Assembly (NCBI GenBank): GCA_910586215.1
Contig: CAJUGH010000019.1
Span: 20,632 to 84,631, forward strand
Direction of reading: 5' to 3'
DNA: 64,000 nt
From: an uncultured Acetatifactor sp.
GTDB taxonomy: Bacteria > Bacillota > Clostridia > Lachnospirales > Lachnospiraceae
Below, piece by piece: positions 25,791 to 34,825 of this stretch (positions are counted from its first letter, which is position 1; the number at the start of each line of letters is the position of its first letter). The position numbers and the translations under genes were made by a program. Under the pieces are notes generated by a model. That model had not been told where the DNA came from, searched no databases, and was given only the letters and a program-made list of their open reading frames with translations.

Positions 25791-26714
25791 ATGATAAATG
25801 GGATTATCGTAATCAATAAAGGGCCGGGATTCACTTCCCACGATGTGGTGGCGAAGATGCGGGGAATCTGCGGCCAGAAGAAGATAGGGCACACTGGTAC
25901 TCTCGATCCGGGGGCAACGGGTGTGCTCCCTGTCTGTCTGGGCAGTGGCACGAAGCTATGTGATATGCTCACGGACAGCAGCAAGGAATATGTGGCGGAA
26001 CTTCTGCTGGGGGTCAGGACAGACACCCAGGATATCACAGGGACGGTGCTGTCAGATCCCTGGGGAATCCTGGACCGGGAAAAAGCAGGGATCCTGCCAG
26101 TGACAGAGGAGGAAGTCCGGCAGGCCTGTACATCCTTCCAGGGGGAATATCTGCAGGTACCGCCCATGTATTCCGCCTTAAAAGTAAACGGCAGGAAGCT
26201 GTACGAACTGGCCAGGGCCGGCAGGGAAGTGGAGCGGAAGCCCCGCCCTGTGACCATCCAGGAACTGGAAGTCCTGGAGGCCTGCCTGCCGGTGGTAAAG
26301 CTGCGGGTGGCCTGTTCCAAGGGCACTTACATCCGTGCCCTCTGTGCGGACATTGGGGAGAAGCTGGGTGTGGGCGGCACCATGAAGAGCCTCCGGCGCA
26401 CCAGGGCCGGAGGCTATACCCTGGAAGATGCCATTACCCTGGAGGAACTGCAGCAATACAGGGATCAGGGCAGGCTGGGGCAGGTGGTCCGTGCTGTGGA
26501 CAGTGTGTTTGGCGAATATCCTGCGCTTCATGTGGACAGGGACTGGGAGAGGCTGCTCTTAAATGGCAATGCCATCCTGCCGGAGTATACCGTAGAGCGG
26601 GAAATGTATGCACCCGGCAGGTGGGTGCGCTTTTACGAGCCGGAGGGGGCATTTGCCGGGATCTACGCATACGACGGGGAGAAGAAACATTATAAGTGCA
26701 TCAAGAAATTTTAA
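25791..26714 (+). CDS. truB: tRNA pseudouridine(55) synthase TruB
   Basis: 307 residues. Makes pseudouridine 55 in the T loop of tRNAs. MINGIIVINKGPGFTSHDVV starts the family, and the catalytic Asp39 lies in GHTGTLDPGATGVLP. Further motifs are KEYVAELLLGVRTDTQDITG and CSKGTYIRALCADIGEKL, with a C-terminal PUA-like segment. The ATG at 25791 fits the family alignment; the frame opens earlier (25749), but those residues are unconserved. The ribosome binding site is weak (AGGGCGG). Confidence 0.94.
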   Translation: MINGIIVINKGPGFTSHDVVAKMRGICGQKKIGHTGTLDPGATGVLPVCLGSGTKLCDMLTDSSKEYVAELLLGVRTDTQDITGTVLSDPWGILDREKAGILPVTEEEVRQACTSFQGEYLQVPPMYSALKVNGRKLYELARAGREVERKPRPVTIQELEVLEACLPVVKLRVACSKGTYIRALCADIGEKLGVGGTMKSLRRTRAGGYTLEDAITLEELQQYRDQGRLGQVVRAVDSVFGEYPALHVDRDWERLLLNGNAILPEYTVEREMYAPGRWVRFYEPEGAFAGIYAYDGEKKHYKCIKKF

Positions 26715-26728
26715 AAAGGTAAAATACG

Positions 26729-28009
26729 GTGACGGATATGCTGACAGATACATTACAGGAAGAATTTATCAAGATCTTAAGGGAAGAACTGGTTCCGGCC
26801 ATGGGGTGTACGGAACCCATAGCCCTTGCCTATGCCGCAGCCAAAGGCCGGGAGGTCCTGGGCTGTGAGCCAGAGGGAATCATTGCAAAATGCTCCGGGA
26901 ATATGATTAAGAATGTACGCTGTGTCACCATTCCCAATTCCGGCGGACTCACAGGCATTGAGACGGCCTGTATCCTGGGGAGTGTGGCGGGCGATGCCGC
27001 CGCAGGCATGGAGGTGCTGGAGAAGGTGGATGATGCCGGGCGGATGCGCACCAGAAAGCTGCTGCAGAAGGGCGGTTGCAGCGTGGAATTCCTGGATTCC
27101 GAGATTCCCCTGCATTTTATCATTGGGTTGTGGGGAGGCGGCCATGAGGTAGAGGTAGAGGTGCGCCATACCCACACCAACATTGTCTCCATTGTAAAGG
27201 ATGGACAGGCCGTCTATACCAGGGAACAGGAGCAGGCAGATAAAGGGTATGCCACAGACCGCCAGGCCCTTTCCCTGGATACCATCAAAGCCTTTGCCGA
27301 TGAGGTGGAACTTTCGCGGATCCGGGATATTTTTGAGCGGCAGATCCGGTATAATATGGACATCGCCTACGAGGGGATATCGGGAGACTATGGACTGGGT
27401 ATAGGGCGGGTGATCCGTGAGTCTTATGCGGACGGCATCGTCACCCGCATGAAGGCCTATGCAGCGGCGGCATCTGAGGCCCGCATGGGGGGCTGTGACA
27501 TGCCGGTGATCATCAATTCCGGCAGCGGCAACCAGGGAATCGCTTCCTCTGTGCCAGTGATCATCTATGCCAGGGAGAAGAATATTCCCACTGAGAAGCT
27601 CTACCGGGCACTGGCGTTCTCTGGCTTATTAACTATTTATCAGAAAGAATTTATCGGAAAACTATCTGCTTTTTGCGGTGCGGTGTCTGCCTCCTGTGCC
27701 TCGGCGGCTGCCATCACCTACATGACCGGCGGCACCATTGCCCAGATCAAGGCGACCATTGACAATACCCTGGCAAACATACCGGGGATCATCTGCGATG
27801 GCGCCAAGATCTCTTGTGCAGCCAAGATTGCTTCCAGCCTGGATGCTTCCATGATGGCCCATTACCTGGCCATGGAGAACAAGGAATACGAGGCCTACAC
27901 GGGTATCCTGAAGGAAGATGCCGGGGAGACTATCAGCTGCGTGGGCTATATCGGGAAGGTGGGCATGCACCAGACAGACAAAGAGATTATCAAGATGATG
28001 CTGGGATGA
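26729..28009 (+). CDS. L-cysteine desulfidase family protein (UPF0597/CyuA-like)
   Basis: 426 residues. Family members convert L-cysteine to pyruvate, ammonia and sulfide with an iron-sulfur cluster, and are related to L-serine dehydratase alpha chains. Visible conserved parts: PAMGCTEPIALAYAAAKGRE, CSGNMIKNVRCVTIPNSGG, SGSGNQGIASSVPVI, FCGAVSASCASAAAITYM and CDGAKISCAAKIASSLDAS; the conserved Cys residues are present. The start is either the GTG at 26729 or the ATG at 26738. It sits between truB and ribF, which are usually adjacent, so it may be a lineage-specific insertion in the operon. Confidence 0.85.
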   Translation: MTDMLTDTLQEEFIKILREELVPAMGCTEPIALAYAAAKGREVLGCEPEGIIAKCSGNMIKNVRCVTIPNSGGLTGIETACILGSVAGDAAAGMEVLEKVDDAGRMRTRKLLQKGGCSVEFLDSEIPLHFIIGLWGGGHEVEVEVRHTHTNIVSIVKDGQAVYTREQEQADKGYATDRQALSLDTIKAFADEVELSRIRDIFERQIRYNMDIAYEGISGDYGLGIGRVIRESYADGIVTRMKAYAAAASEARMGGCDMPVIINSGSGNQGIASSVPVIIYAREKNIPTEKLYRALAFSGLLTIYQKEFIGKLSAFCGAVSASCASAAAITYMTGGTIAQIKATIDNTLANIPGIICDGAKISCAAKIASSLDASMMAHYLAMENKEYEAYTGILKEDAGETISCVGYIGKVGMHQTDKEIIKMMLG

Positions 28010-28055
28010 ATCAGGGGATCCATACCGGCATCCATCATAGAAAGTGGGATCATGC

Positions 28056-28991
28056 GTGGAAATCATTGAAAACACGGTGGAATTTCATCTGAATACGGAG
28101 ACGGCTGCCGCCGTCGGCAAGTTTGACGGGGTACACATCGGCCATAGAAGGCTTCTGGAAGAGATCCTGAACCGGAAGGGGCAGGGGCTTGCCTCCTGTG
28201 TCTTTACCTTTGACCCGGCCCCGGCAGTGCTCTTTGGATATTCTGATGGCAAGGAACTTACCACAAGGGCGGAGAAGAGGCTGCTCTTCGGACGGATGGG
28301 GGTGGATATCTTTATTGAATTCCCCCTGGACAGGGAGACGGCCGCCATGCTGCCGGAAGTATTTGCCAGGGATGTGCTGGCAGGGGAGATGAATGTCCGG
28401 TTCCTGGCAGCAGGCCATGACCTGTCCTTCGGGTCCGGCGGCAGGGGGAATGCAGCCCTGCTGAGAAAGCTGGCACCAGAACTGGGATTTACAGTGGAGA
28501 CCATAGACAAGATCTGCCTGGATGGGGAGGAGGTCAGTTCCACCCTGGTGCGGCGCTATGTGGAGGCAGGTAACCTGGAAGCGGTGGAGAAGCTGCTGGG
28601 GGAGCCCTACCTGGTTGCCGGGAAAGTGGTAAGGGGGAACCAGATCGGCAGGACGCTGGGATTCCCCACCGTGAATATAGAGCCTCCACCCAGCAAGCTG
28701 CTGCCCCCCTGCGGGGTCTATTTTTCCAGGGTGCGGCATAGGGGGAAACTCTACCGGGCCATCACCAATGTAGGGTATAAGCCTACTGTCACGGACAGGC
28801 ACAGCATGGGGGTGGAGTCCTATCTGTACGATTTCCAGGAGGAGATCTATGGGGAGGAGATCGAGGTGTACCTGTGTTCCTTCCGCAGGCCGGAGCGGCA
28901 GTTTGCCAGTGTGGAAGCCTTGCGGCAGCAGCTCCAGGCAGATATAGCGGCGGGCAGTGTGAACTGTTCCCCCATTTTAAAAGAATTATGA
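28056..28991 (+). CDS. ribF: Bifunctional riboflavin kinase / FAD synthetase
   Basis: About 311 residues. Makes FMN and FAD from riboflavin. The N-terminal nucleotidyltransferase domain has GKFDGVHIGHRRLL and AGHDLSFGSGGRGN; the C-terminal flavokinase domain has GRTLGFPTVNIEPP and GVYFSRVRHRGKLYRAITNVGYKPT. The start is uncertain between GTG at 28056 (fits the family) and GTG at 28044. No FMN riboswitch is seen; it is transcribed as the last gene of the operon. Confidence 0.92.
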   Translation: MEIIENTVEFHLNTETAAAVGKFDGVHIGHRRLLEEILNRKGQGLASCVFTFDPAPAVLFGYSDGKELTTRAEKRLLFGRMGVDIFIEFPLDRETAAMLPEVFARDVLAGEMNVRFLAAGHDLSFGSGGRGNAALLRKLAPELGFTVETIDKICLDGEEVSSTLVRRYVEAGNLEAVEKLLGEPYLVAGKVVRGNQIGRTLGFPTVNIEPPPSKLLPPCGVYFSRVRHRGKLYRAITNVGYKPTVTDRHSMGVESYLYDFQEEIYGEEIEVYLCSFRRPERQFASVEALRQQLQADIAAGSVNCSPILKEL

Positions 28992-29010
28992 AGAATTTGT
29001 GAATTTTCTA

Positions 29011-29039
29011 TTGTATCTTTTTGACTTTTCCCGTAGAAT
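29011..29039 (+). promoter_or_regulatory. Promoter for the Na/Pi symporter gene
   Basis: TTGTAT (29011-29016), a 17-base spacer and TAGAAT (29034-29039), 20 bases after the ribF stop codon. Confidence 0.65.
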
Positions 29040-29120
29040 GGGCTTGTTATATGTCTGAAATAGCTGAAGAAGATATGCGGCTGTGTATTTCACAGTAGGA
29101 ATTGTAGAAGGGAAAGTCGG

Positions 29121-30764
29121 ATGAATGCAACTATCATTTTATCAATGGCCGGGGGCTTAGGACTGTTTCTGTTCGGTATGCGTGTGATGAGTGATTCCAT
29201 CGAGAAGGTGGCAGGGGCGAAGCTGCGCCGGATCCTGGAGATCTTCACCACCAACCGTTTTTCGGGAATGCTGGTGGGCATTGTGTTTACCGGGATCATC
29301 CAGTCTTCCTCCGCCTGTACGGCCATGGTGGTCAGCTTTGTAAATGCAGGGCTGATGAACCTGTACCAGGCGGCGGGGGTGATCTTCGGTGCCAATATCG
29401 GCACCACCATTACCTCCCAGCTTGTCTCTTTCAACCTGTCAGCTTATGCACCTGTGATATTGCTCAGTGGTGTCCTGGTGGTCATGTTCTGCAAGAATGA
29501 GAAGGTGAAGCAGTTCGCGGAGATCATCATCGGGTTTGGTGTCCTGTTCCTGGGGCTGAGCACCATGTCCAGTTCCATGGCCAGCATGCGGGAGGTGCCA
29601 CAGATCGTGGAACTGCTCAGTTCCCTGCGCAATCCCTTGATGGCAACCCTGATGGGGTTGCTGCTGACCTCCGTGATCCAGAGTTCCTCAGTGACGGTAA
29701 GCATTGTACTGCTTCTGGCCAACCAGGATCTGCTGTCCCTGCCCATTACCCTCTATATCATACTGGGATGCAACATTGGGGCATGCACCACGGCACTGCT
29801 GGCTTCCCTGGCAGGCAAGAAGGATGCCAAACGGGCAGCGCTGATCCATTTCTGGTTCAATGTGATCGGTACCCTGGTGCTGTATGTGCTCCTGTTCGTG
29901 GCACAGGAGCCGGTGATGAAGCTGATCTGGTCTGTGTCTGCGGACAATGGGCGCTTTGTGGCAAATGCCCACACCATGATCAAGATATTCCAGGTGATCG
30001 TGCTCTTCCCTTTCTCCAACTGGATTGTGAAACTCTCCGTCCTGTGTGTGCCCGGAGAGGATAAGAAGGTGAATTACAGGGAGAGTTACCAGTTGAAATA
30101 CATTGGGGAGAAGGTGGTCTTCAATCCCGCCACTGCCGTGGTGGAGGTCATCAAGGAGTTAGAGCGCATGGCCTCCCTGGCCAATGAGAACTTGAACAGA
30201 GCCATGAATGCGCTGGTTACACTGGATGAAGAGGATATTGCAGAGGTGTATGAGGTGGAGAAGAATATCAACTTCCTGAATCACGCCATCACGGATTACC
30301 TGGTGAAGATCAACCAGACCACCCTGCCCATAGAGGATCTGAAGAGCCTGGGGGCCCTGTTCCATGTGGTAAATGACATTGAGCGGATCGGGGACCATGC
30401 GGAGAATGTGGCGGATGCCGCCAGGCAGAGGAAGGAGACAGGGGCATCCTTCAGCCCGGATGCCACTCATGAACTGGGAGAGATGCTGGACATGGTCAAC
30501 AAGATCATCCAATATTCCATCGATATGTTTGCCAAGAGTGATGAGAGCCACATGCAGGAGGTAATCACCCTGGAGGACAAGGTGGATGCCATGGAGAAGA
30601 AGCTCCAGAAGAAGCATGTGGAGCGGCTGACAAAAGGCGAATGCACCGCAGAAGGCGGCATGATCTTCTCTGACATTGTGTCCGGTCTGGAGAGGGTGGC
30701 TGATCATGCCACCAATATCGCCTTTGCCATTGTGGTGGCGGAAAAGGAGGCAGAAGTGGATTAG
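29121..30764 (+). CDS. Na/Pi cotransporter family protein with PhoU domain
   Basis: 547-residue membrane protein. Two inverted halves each carry the signature QSSSA/QSSSV (GIIQSSSACTAMVVS near 58 and SVIQSSSVTVSIV near 190), as in NptA/SLC34-type phosphate carriers, with about nine membrane segments up to residue 310. The C-terminal 200 residues are PhoU-like, with DIERIGDHAENVADAA and GLERVADHATNIAFAI. It probably imports or balances phosphate at the membrane, with the PhoU part as a regulator. The gene stands alone behind its own promoter. Confidence 0.9.
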   Translation: MNATIILSMAGGLGLFLFGMRVMSDSIEKVAGAKLRRILEIFTTNRFSGMLVGIVFTGIIQSSSACTAMVVSFVNAGLMNLYQAAGVIFGANIGTTITSQLVSFNLSAYAPVILLSGVLVVMFCKNEKVKQFAEIIIGFGVLFLGLSTMSSSMASMREVPQIVELLSSLRNPLMATLMGLLLTSVIQSSSVTVSIVLLLANQDLLSLPITLYIILGCNIGACTTALLASLAGKKDAKRAALIHFWFNVIGTLVLYVLLFVAQEPVMKLIWSVSADNGRFVANAHTMIKIFQVIVLFPFSNWIVKLSVLCVPGEDKKVNYRESYQLKYIGEKVVFNPATAVVEVIKELERMASLANENLNRAMNALVTLDEEDIAEVYEVEKNINFLNHAITDYLVKINQTTLPIEDLKSLGALFHVVNDIERIGDHAENVADAARQRKETGASFSPDATHELGEMLDMVNKIIQYSIDMFAKSDESHMQEVITLEDKVDAMEKKLQKKHVERLTKGECTAEGGMIFSDIVSGLERVADHATNIAFAIVVAEKEAEVD

Positions 30765-30809
30765 GAAATAGAATCGGAAATAGATTTTTATGGAAATATC
30801 TGTAAGCTG

Positions 30810-30838
30810 TTGACAGGAGATGGGAAAGTATGTATAAT
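30810..30838 (+). promoter_or_regulatory. Strong promoter for the SH3b-NlpC/P60 gene
   Basis: TTGACA (30810-30815), exactly 17 bases, then TATAAT (30833-30838): a consensus sigma-A promoter. Confidence 0.88.
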
Positions 30839-30849
30839 TTGTACCATGG

Positions 30850-30877
30850 CGTAACAAAATTGTAACATATTTGTAAA
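30850..30877 (+). promoter_or_regulatory. WalR/PhoP-like tandem operator downstream of the -10
   Basis: CGTAAC-AAAAT-TGTAAC-ATATT-TGTAAA: three hexamers on an exact 11-base period. The last two match the WalR (YycF) consensus TGTAAY-N5-TGTAAY closely. WalR is known to control wall hydrolase genes in low-GC Gram-positives, which suits the gene that follows. The related PhoP box is an alternative. Being just downstream of the start point, it would favour repression. Confidence 0.5.
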
Positions 30878-30987
30878 AAACATTTCATCTTTCGGGAATA
30901 TTGCAGGGAACGGAAGAATCCGTAGCACCTGTTATAGGGCAGGGTAACCTGACGGTTTCTGAGGACAGAATACAGAGGAAAGAATCC

Positions 30988-32040
30988 ATGAAACATTTTA
31001 AAGACAGTAAGAAATATATAGGAATCTGTGCCGGACTGGTGTGCTGCCTGGCGGCAGCTACTCCCCTGGAGGCATCTGCGGCTGCTTCCCTGGAGGACAG
31101 TGTGCTGCAGACTGCGGGAGTGGCTTCCCTGCTGGTCTCCACCGGACGTACCGAGGAGGAATACTTAGAGGCAGCCAGGCAGGCAGAAGGGGCGGCCTGG
31201 GGGTATACCAACATCGGCATTGCCAATGTGGACAGCGGGAACCTGAATGTGAGGGAACAGCCATCCACAGAGGGCAAGCTGGTGGGTAAGATGCCCAAGA
31301 ACTCGGCCTGTGAGGTGCTGGAGTCGGCAGACGGCTGGGCACATATCAAGTCCGGGGAAGTGGAAGGGTATGTGAGCCTGGAATACCTGTTCACGGGACC
31401 GGATGCGAAGCTGGCGGCCAGTGACCTGGTGCGCACAGTGGCGGTGGCTAACACAGACGGCTTGAACGTGCGGGAGCAGCCCAGCCTGGAAGGAGCCATC
31501 CTGACCCAGGTGCCGGAAGGGGAGGAACTGGAATATGTGGAGACAGTGGATGGCTGGGTGAAGGTGTCCATTGACGGGGAGGAAGCTTACATCTCTTCGG
31601 AGTATGTGACAGTGGAGGAAAAGCTCGACACAGCCATTACCATGACGGAGCTGCTCTATGGCCAGGGTGTGTCTGATGTGCGGGTGGAACTTGTGGAGTA
31701 TGCCAAGCAGTTTTTGGGGAACCCTTATGTGTACGGGGGCACCAGCCTTACCAAAGGCGCGGATTGCTCCGGATTCGTACTCAGTGTGTTCAAGAAGTTT
31801 GGCGTATCCCTAAGCCATCATTCCGGCTCCCAGGCCAATGCGGGCACGAAGATTGCAGCCGGGGACCTGCAGCCCGGGGACCTGGTGTTCTATGGGAACA
31901 GCCGGGGAACCGTCAACCATGTGGCCATCTATATCGGCGGCGGGCAGGTGATCCATGCAAGTTCCCCCACCACAGGGATCAAGATCAGCAAATACAATTA
32001 CCGCACTCCTGTGAAATGTGTGAAGATATTACAGGATTAA
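30988..32040 (+). CDS. Secreted SH3b-SH3b-NlpC/P60 endopeptidase
   Basis: 350 residues, exported. Signal peptide IGICAGLVCCLAAATPLEASA; two bacterial SH3 domains (about 65-130 with LNVREQPSTEGKLVGKM, about 145-210 with LNVREQPSLEGAILTQV); then an NlpC/P60 domain with the catalytic Cys in KGADCSGFV and His in GTVNHVAIYIGG. It should cleave stem peptides of peptidoglycan. The ATG at 30988 follows AGAGGAAAG. A strong promoter and WalR-like sites precede it. The mRNA leader is about 150 bases. Confidence 0.92.
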   Translation: MKHFKDSKKYIGICAGLVCCLAAATPLEASAAASLEDSVLQTAGVASLLVSTGRTEEEYLEAARQAEGAAWGYTNIGIANVDSGNLNVREQPSTEGKLVGKMPKNSACEVLESADGWAHIKSGEVEGYVSLEYLFTGPDAKLAASDLVRTVAVANTDGLNVREQPSLEGAILTQVPEGEELEYVETVDGWVKVSIDGEEAYISSEYVTVEEKLDTAITMTELLYGQGVSDVRVELVEYAKQFLGNPYVYGGTSLTKGADCSGFVLSVFKKFGVSLSHHSGSQANAGTKIAAGDLQPGDLVFYGNSRGTVNHVAIYIGGGQVIHASSPTTGIKISKYNYRTPVKCVKILQD

Positions 32041-32161
32041 GGGTTTACTTTTCGGCAAGGATATGTTACCATACTTAAGGACAATTTAGCCGATGCCCAG
32101 ATCAGGGATGCTCCGACCCGGTCTTAGTGTCCGGCGGTTTTAAGAACAAGGAGGAAAAGAA

Positions 32162-32428
32162 ATGATTTCTAAGGAAAAAAAGACAGCTATTATGAACGAG
32201 TACGCCAGGACTCCCGGCGACACAGGCTCCCCTGAGGTACAGGTGGCAGTCCTGACTGCAAGGATCCAGGAACTTACCGACCATCTGAAGGAGAACCCTA
32301 AGGATCATCACTCCCGCAGGGGTATGCTGAAAATGGTAGGACAGAGGCGCGGCCTTCTGGACTACTTGAAGAAGAAGGATATCGAGAGATATCGTTCCTT
32401 GATTGAGAGGCTTGGCCTTAGAAAATAG
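32162..32428 (+). CDS. rpsO: 30S ribosomal protein S15
   Basis: 88 residues, the usual length. MISKEKKTAIMNEYARTPGDTGSPEVQVAVL and DHHSRRGMLKMVGQRRGLLDYL are family hallmarks. AAGGAGG precedes the start. The 120-base leader contains CCCGG/CCGG pairing near 32115-32135 that might take part in S15 autoregulation, but I cannot show it. pnp follows, as in many bacteria. Confidence 0.97.
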   Translation: MISKEKKTAIMNEYARTPGDTGSPEVQVAVLTARIQELTDHLKENPKDHHSRRGMLKMVGQRRGLLDYLKKKDIERYRSLIERLGLRK

Positions 32429-32440
32429 TCTTGTAAATGA

Positions 32441-32470
32441 GCGGAGATGGCCGTTTTGCGGCACCTCCGC
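32441..32470 (+). terminator. Hairpin between rpsO and pnp
   Basis: GCGGAG (32441-32446) pairs with CTCCGC (32465-32470) and GCCG (32450-32453) with CGGC (32459-32462). The following TTGTTGTCTG is a weak T-run. It may be a partial terminator or a processing site setting rpsO and pnp levels. Confidence 0.6.
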
Positions 32471-32636
32471 TTGTTGTCTGAAACAAGAAGTGCAAAAAGG
32501 AAACCTGCGGGGCAGAAGGAAGCCCGAGACCGCTGAAAAGGGTGTGCCAGACACAGCGGCATGTGTTTTTCAGTAGTTTCGGTGTCTTCTGTTCCGGAGA
32601 CAGATTACCGCTGTAGCGGTGGAATGGAGGATATGT

Positions 32637-34727
32637 ATGTACAAGACGTATGAGATGGAACTGGGCGGACGCCCCCTTAGGGTGGACATAGGCCGTGTGG
32701 GCAAGCAGGCCAATGGCTGTGCCTTTATGCATTACGGGGACACCACAGTGCTCTGCACTGCCACGGCAAGCGAGAAGCCCAGGGAGGGGATTGACTTCTT
32801 CCCTTTAAGTGTGGAGTACGAGGAGAAGCTCTATGCCGTGGGCAAGATTCCTGGTGGTTTCAACAAGAGAGAGGGTAAGGCCAGCGAGAATGCCGTCCTG
32901 ACCAGCCGCGTCATCGACAGGCCCATGCGCCCCCTGTTTCCCAAGGATTACCGCAATGACGTGACATTGAATAACCTGGTGATGAGTGTGGATCCGGAAT
33001 GCCGTCCGGAACTGGTGGCCATGATTGGCGCGGCCATTGCCACCTGTGTGTCCGACATTCCTTTCGACGGACCCTGTGCCATGACCCAGATGGGACTGCT
33101 CGACGGGGAACTGATCGTGAATCCTTCCCAGGAACAGTGGAAGAAAGGGGACTTGAACCTGACGGTGGCTTCCACCAGGGAGAAGGTCATCATGATTGAG
33201 GCCGGTGCCAATGAGGTGCCTGAAGCGAAGATGATCGAAGCCATCTACAAGGCCCATGAGATCAATCAGACCATTATCGCCTTCATTGACAGGATTGTGG
33301 CGGAGATGGGGAAGGCCAAGCACAGTTATACCAGCTGTGCCATTCCGGAGGAGATGTTCCGGGCCATGAAGGAGATTGTGTCCCCGGAAGAGATGGAGAC
33401 AGCTGTGTTCACCGATGACAAGCAGACCAGGGAAGAGAATATCCGTGTGATCACGGAGAAGCTTACGGAAGCTTTTGCAGAGAAAGAGGACTGGCTGGCC
33501 GTGCTTGGGGAGGCTGTCTACCAGTATGAGAAGAAGACGGTGCGCAAGATGATCCTGAAGGATCACAAGCGTCCGGATGGACGTGAGATCACCCAGATCC
33601 GCCCGCTGGCGGCTGAGGTGGACATCATACCCAGGGTTCATGGTTCTGCCATGTTTACCAGGGGCCAGACCCAGATCTGCAATGTATGTACCCTGGCGCC
33701 TCTCTCTGAGCAGCAAAAGATTGACGGCCTGGATGAGAATGAAGTGAGCAAGAGATATATGCACCATTACAATTTCCCCTCTTACTCTGTGGGGGAGACC
33801 AAGCCCTCCAGGGGACCGGGAAGAAGGGAGATCGGCCATGGGGCGCTGGCAGAGCGTGCCTTGATCCCTGTGCTGCCCAGCGAGGAGGAGTTCCCTTATA
33901 CGATCCGTACCGTGTCCGAGACCTTTGAGTCAAACGGTTCCACCTCCATGGCTTCCACCTGTGCATCCTGCATGTCCCTGATGGCGGCAGGGGTGCCCTT
34001 GAAGAAGATGGTGGCAGGTATCTCCTGCGGCCTGGTGACCGGAGAGACAGACGATGAGTTTGTGTTGCTGACGGATATCCAGGGACTGGAAGACTTTTTC
34101 GGGGATATGGATTTCAAGGTGACGGGTACCACCGAAGGCATCACGGCCATCCAGATGGATATCAAGATCCATGGCCTTACAAGGCCCATCGTGGAAGGGG
34201 CCATTGCAAGATGCCGGGAGGCGAGACTGTTTATCATGGATAACTGCATGAAGCCAGCCATCGCAGTGCCCAGGCCGGAGGTAGGGCCTTATGCCCCTAA
34301 GATCATTTCCCTCCAGATTGATCCTGAGAGAATCGGGGATGTGGTAGGCCAGAGGGGCAAGACCATCAATGAGATCATTGCCCGTACCGGCGTGAAGATT
34401 GACATTACCGATGACGGCATGGTATCCATCTGCGGAACAGATAAAGAGATGATGGCCAAGGCAGAGGATATGGTGAAGATCATTGTCACCGATTTCGAGG
34501 CTGGACAGATCTTCAAAGGAAAAGTGGTGAGCATCAAGGAGTTCGGTGCATTCCTGGAGTTCGCACCGGGCAAGGAAGGTATGGTGCATATCTCCAAGAT
34601 TGCCAGGGAGAGGATCAACAGGGTGGAGGATGTACTGACCCTGGGAGATGTGGTCACTGTGGTATGCCTTGGCAAGGACAAGATGGGCAGGATCAGTTTC
34701 TCCATGAAGGATGTGGCCCAGAAATAA
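32637..34727 (+). CDS. pnp: Polyribonucleotide nucleotidyltransferase (PNPase)
   Basis: 696 residues, full length. 3'-5' phosphorolytic exoribonuclease and mRNA-decay enzyme. The first RNase PH domain has CTATASEKPREGIDFFPLSVEYEE split around conserved Arg residues; the second has GRREIGHGALAERAL and GISCGLVTG. A KH domain (IGDVVGQRGKTINEIIARTGV) and an S1 domain (GKVVSIKEFGAFLEFAPGKEGMVHISKIA) complete it. The ATG at 32637 follows GGAGG (32626-32630). Confidence 0.97.
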   Translation: MYKTYEMELGGRPLRVDIGRVGKQANGCAFMHYGDTTVLCTATASEKPREGIDFFPLSVEYEEKLYAVGKIPGGFNKREGKASENAVLTSRVIDRPMRPLFPKDYRNDVTLNNLVMSVDPECRPELVAMIGAAIATCVSDIPFDGPCAMTQMGLLDGELIVNPSQEQWKKGDLNLTVASTREKVIMIEAGANEVPEAKMIEAIYKAHEINQTIIAFIDRIVAEMGKAKHSYTSCAIPEEMFRAMKEIVSPEEMETAVFTDDKQTREENIRVITEKLTEAFAEKEDWLAVLGEAVYQYEKKTVRKMILKDHKRPDGREITQIRPLAAEVDIIPRVHGSAMFTRGQTQICNVCTLAPLSEQQKIDGLDENEVSKRYMHHYNFPSYSVGETKPSRGPGRREIGHGALAERALIPVLPSEEEFPYTIRTVSETFESNGSTSMASTCASCMSLMAAGVPLKKMVAGISCGLVTGETDDEFVLLTDIQGLEDFFGDMDFKVTGTTEGITAIQMDIKIHGLTRPIVEGAIARCREARLFIMDNCMKPAIAVPRPEVGPYAPKIISLQIDPERIGDVVGQRGKTINEIIARTGVKIDITDDGMVSICGTDKEMMAKAEDMVKIIVTDFEAGQIFKGKVVSIKEFGAFLEFAPGKEGMVHISKIARERINRVEDVLTLGDVVTVVCLGKDKMGRISFSMKDVAQK

Positions 34728-34750
34728 GGAACGGACTGTTAGGGCGTTTT

Positions 34751-34803
34751 GGCAGTGTTATCCTTAGGTGGTAGTCCCATCTTTGGATGACACTGCCATC
34801 TTT
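34751..34803 (+). terminator. Rho-independent terminator of the rpsO-pnp transcript
   Basis: GGCAGTGTTATCC (34751-34763) pairs with GGATGACACTGCC (34785-34797) over 13 positions with one G-T pair; the loop is 21 bases, followed by ATCTTTT. Confidence 0.85.
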
Positions 34804-34825
34804 TGTGCGGACAGATGGAGGAGGA

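Noticed and set aside
27990..28060. FMN riboswitch upstream of ribF
   Set aside because: ribF lies 46 bases after the previous gene in an operon; there is no room for an RFN element and no match to its conserved stems.
32805..33839. 344-codon minus-strand open frame opposite pnp
   Set aside because: Antisense shadow of a highly conserved gene with His-rich, unstructured composition.
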